Source: Pseudonocardiales bacterium
GTDB taxonomy: Bacteria; Actinomycetota; Actinomycetes; Mycobacteriales; QHCD01
Direction of reading: 5' to 3'
DNA length: 59,769 nt
Assembly (NCBI GenBank): GCA_003244255.1
Contig: QHCD01000042.1
Location: 1 to 59,769, forward strand
Below are positions 58,910-59,769 of the stretch, in pieces. The stretch's first letter is position 1; every line of letters starts with the position of its first letter. The notes below the pieces were generated by a model. The model saw only the letters and a list, made by a program, of their open reading frames with translations, had not been told where the DNA came from and did not search any database. The position numbers and the translations under genes were made by a program.

Positions 58910-59769
58910 CGCAGCGACCTCCCGGTCAGGCCGAGGAAGACGTCTTCGAGGCTTGGCGTGCCCACGCTGACATCGGTGAGCGCGGCACCGAGATCTCGCA
59001 GCGTCGTCGCCGCGGGTGGGATCGTCGCCGCGGCGTCACCGGAGAGGTAGAGCCGCAGGTGGAGCGAGTCGCTGACCTCGGCCGCGTCGGCCACGCATTC
59101 CACCCGTTCGACGCCGTCGAGCTCGGACATGATCTTGCTCACGACGTCGCGAGCCACCTCGCCCAGCCCCACCGTGACATCCAGCGTGGTCCGGCCGGGC
59201 AGCGCGCGGGTGAGGGCGGCCGGGGTGTCCAGTGCGAGCAGCCTGCCGTGGTCCATGATCCCCACCCGGGAGGCAAGGGCGTCCGCCTCGTCCATGTCGT
59301 GCGTCGTGAGCACGATCGTCACCGCACGCGCGGTCAGGTCACGGATGCGATCCCAGACGAACAGCCGCGCGGCGGGGTCGAGTCCGGTGGACGGCTCGTC
59401 CAGGAACAGCACCTCGGGGGCATGCATCAGCGCCCGGGCGATCATCACACGCTGCTCCTGGCCGCCGGAGAACCGCGCCGGCTTGTCCTTCGCGCGATCG
59501 GCGAGGCCGAACTCCTCGAGCAGCGCGGTGGCTCGAGGTTCCCGGTCGCGCGGCGGAACGCCGTGGTAGGCGGCGTGGAAGAGCAGGTTCTGCCGGATCG
59601 AGATAGAGCGGTCGAGGTTGTTGCGCTGCGGGACGACGGCGAGCTTGCCGCGCGCGCCGACGGGATCGCGGATGACGTCGACTCCGCCGACGCTCGCCTC
59701 ACCGCGGGTGGGTGTCACCCGGGTCGTGAGGACGCCGATGGTGGTGGTCTTTCCGGCGCCGTTGGGCCC
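58906..59769 (-). CDS. ABC transporter ATP-binding protein (partial, runs off the window)
   Basis: The gene enters from the right end of the window; its start is missing (about 35 residues). Visible are Walker A at the very edge (GPNGAGKTTTIGVL), the Q-loop VVPQRNNLDRS, the signature FSGGQEQRVMIARAL, Walker B VLFLDEPSTGLDP and the switch His in LTTHDMDEADALA. A C-terminal domain of about 90 residues follows. The class is DrrA-like export ATPases. It overlaps the permease gene by four bases. Confidence 0.9.
   Translation of the reverse strand, partial: GPNGAGKTTTIGVLTTRVTPTRGEASVGGVDVIRDPVGARGKLAVVPQRNNLDRSISIRQNLLFHAAYHGVPPRDREPRATALLEEFGLADRAKDKPARFSGGQEQRVMIARALMHAPEVLFLDEPSTGLDPAARLFVWDRIRDLTARAVTIVLTTHDMDEADALASRVGIMDHGRLLALDTPAALTRALPGRTTLDVTVGLGEVARDVVSKIMSELDGVERVECVADAAEVSDSLHLRLYLSGDAAATIPPAATTLRDLGAALTDVSVGTPSLEDVFLGLTGRSLR

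Overview
The window is one stretch of chromosome from a high-GC actinobacterium (Actinomycetota). The evidence is very high G+C with strong third-position bias, frequent GTG starts, ATGA/GTGA gene overlaps, a MurA with Asp in place of the active-site Cys, a WXG100-like protein, an Ogt/Ada-AlkA repair pair and a UfaA1-type lipid operon whose gene orders match those I know from mycobacteria. I cannot place it below phylum from sequence alone; a relative of Frankiales, Nakamurellales or Mycobacteriales is plausible. No phage, transposase, integrase or CRISPR locus is visible. The window looks like ordinary chromosome with some decayed genes and several small repeat families.

Layout. 1-190: structured, tRNA-like 3' end of unknown identity. 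409-1042: HepT-like toxin with a degenerate MNT-like partner and a palindromic candidate operator. 1121-3554: secreted Asp-box protein and a phosphodiesterase. 3791-11556: sugar-nucleotide epimerase, two-component system, GT-C membrane glycosyltransferase, GT2, DUF2064 protein, methyltransferase, membrane molybdopterin oxidoreductase and a small membrane protein, which together look like an envelope glycoconjugate locus without an assigned product. 11558-21579: cyclophilin, Nei-like glycosylase, PAP2/ECF-sigma/VOC operon, PhoD-like phosphatase, SURF1, DUF445 and SppA. 21948-32693: dehydrogenase, DUF885, diguanylate cyclase, gamma-glutamyltransferase, a two-component pair wrecked by a deletion, lipoprotein, and DUF1707 plus ABC exporter genes. 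32935-36785: envelope block (deacetylase-like protein, MurA, L,D-transpeptidase). 36820-40870: fatty-acid methylation operon (hydrolase, FAD oxidoreductase, DUF1365, cyclopropane synthase type). 40885-49302: secreted DUF1906 protein, MsrA, Fpg, an ESX-like WXG100/DUF6571 pair, and Ogt with Ada-AlkA. 49402-59769: MFS transporter, acyl-CoA ligase, GDPD, an anti-sigma-type ATPase, arginine deiminase, DUF1697, SDR, a proline-rich membrane protein, and an ABC operon with a frameshifted permease.

The most unusual signals are not classical genes. There is a 56-bp palindrome family (three copies, the third inverted), a 62-bp palindrome family (two inverted copies, one forming the last 18 codons of a transporter gene), and a third dispersed repeat of about 40 bp whose second copy encodes the tail of an ATPase gene. 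There is also a histidine kinase and response regulator joined by an out-of-frame deletion, and an in-frame 27-bp triplication at the FAD-binding strand of an oxidoreductase.
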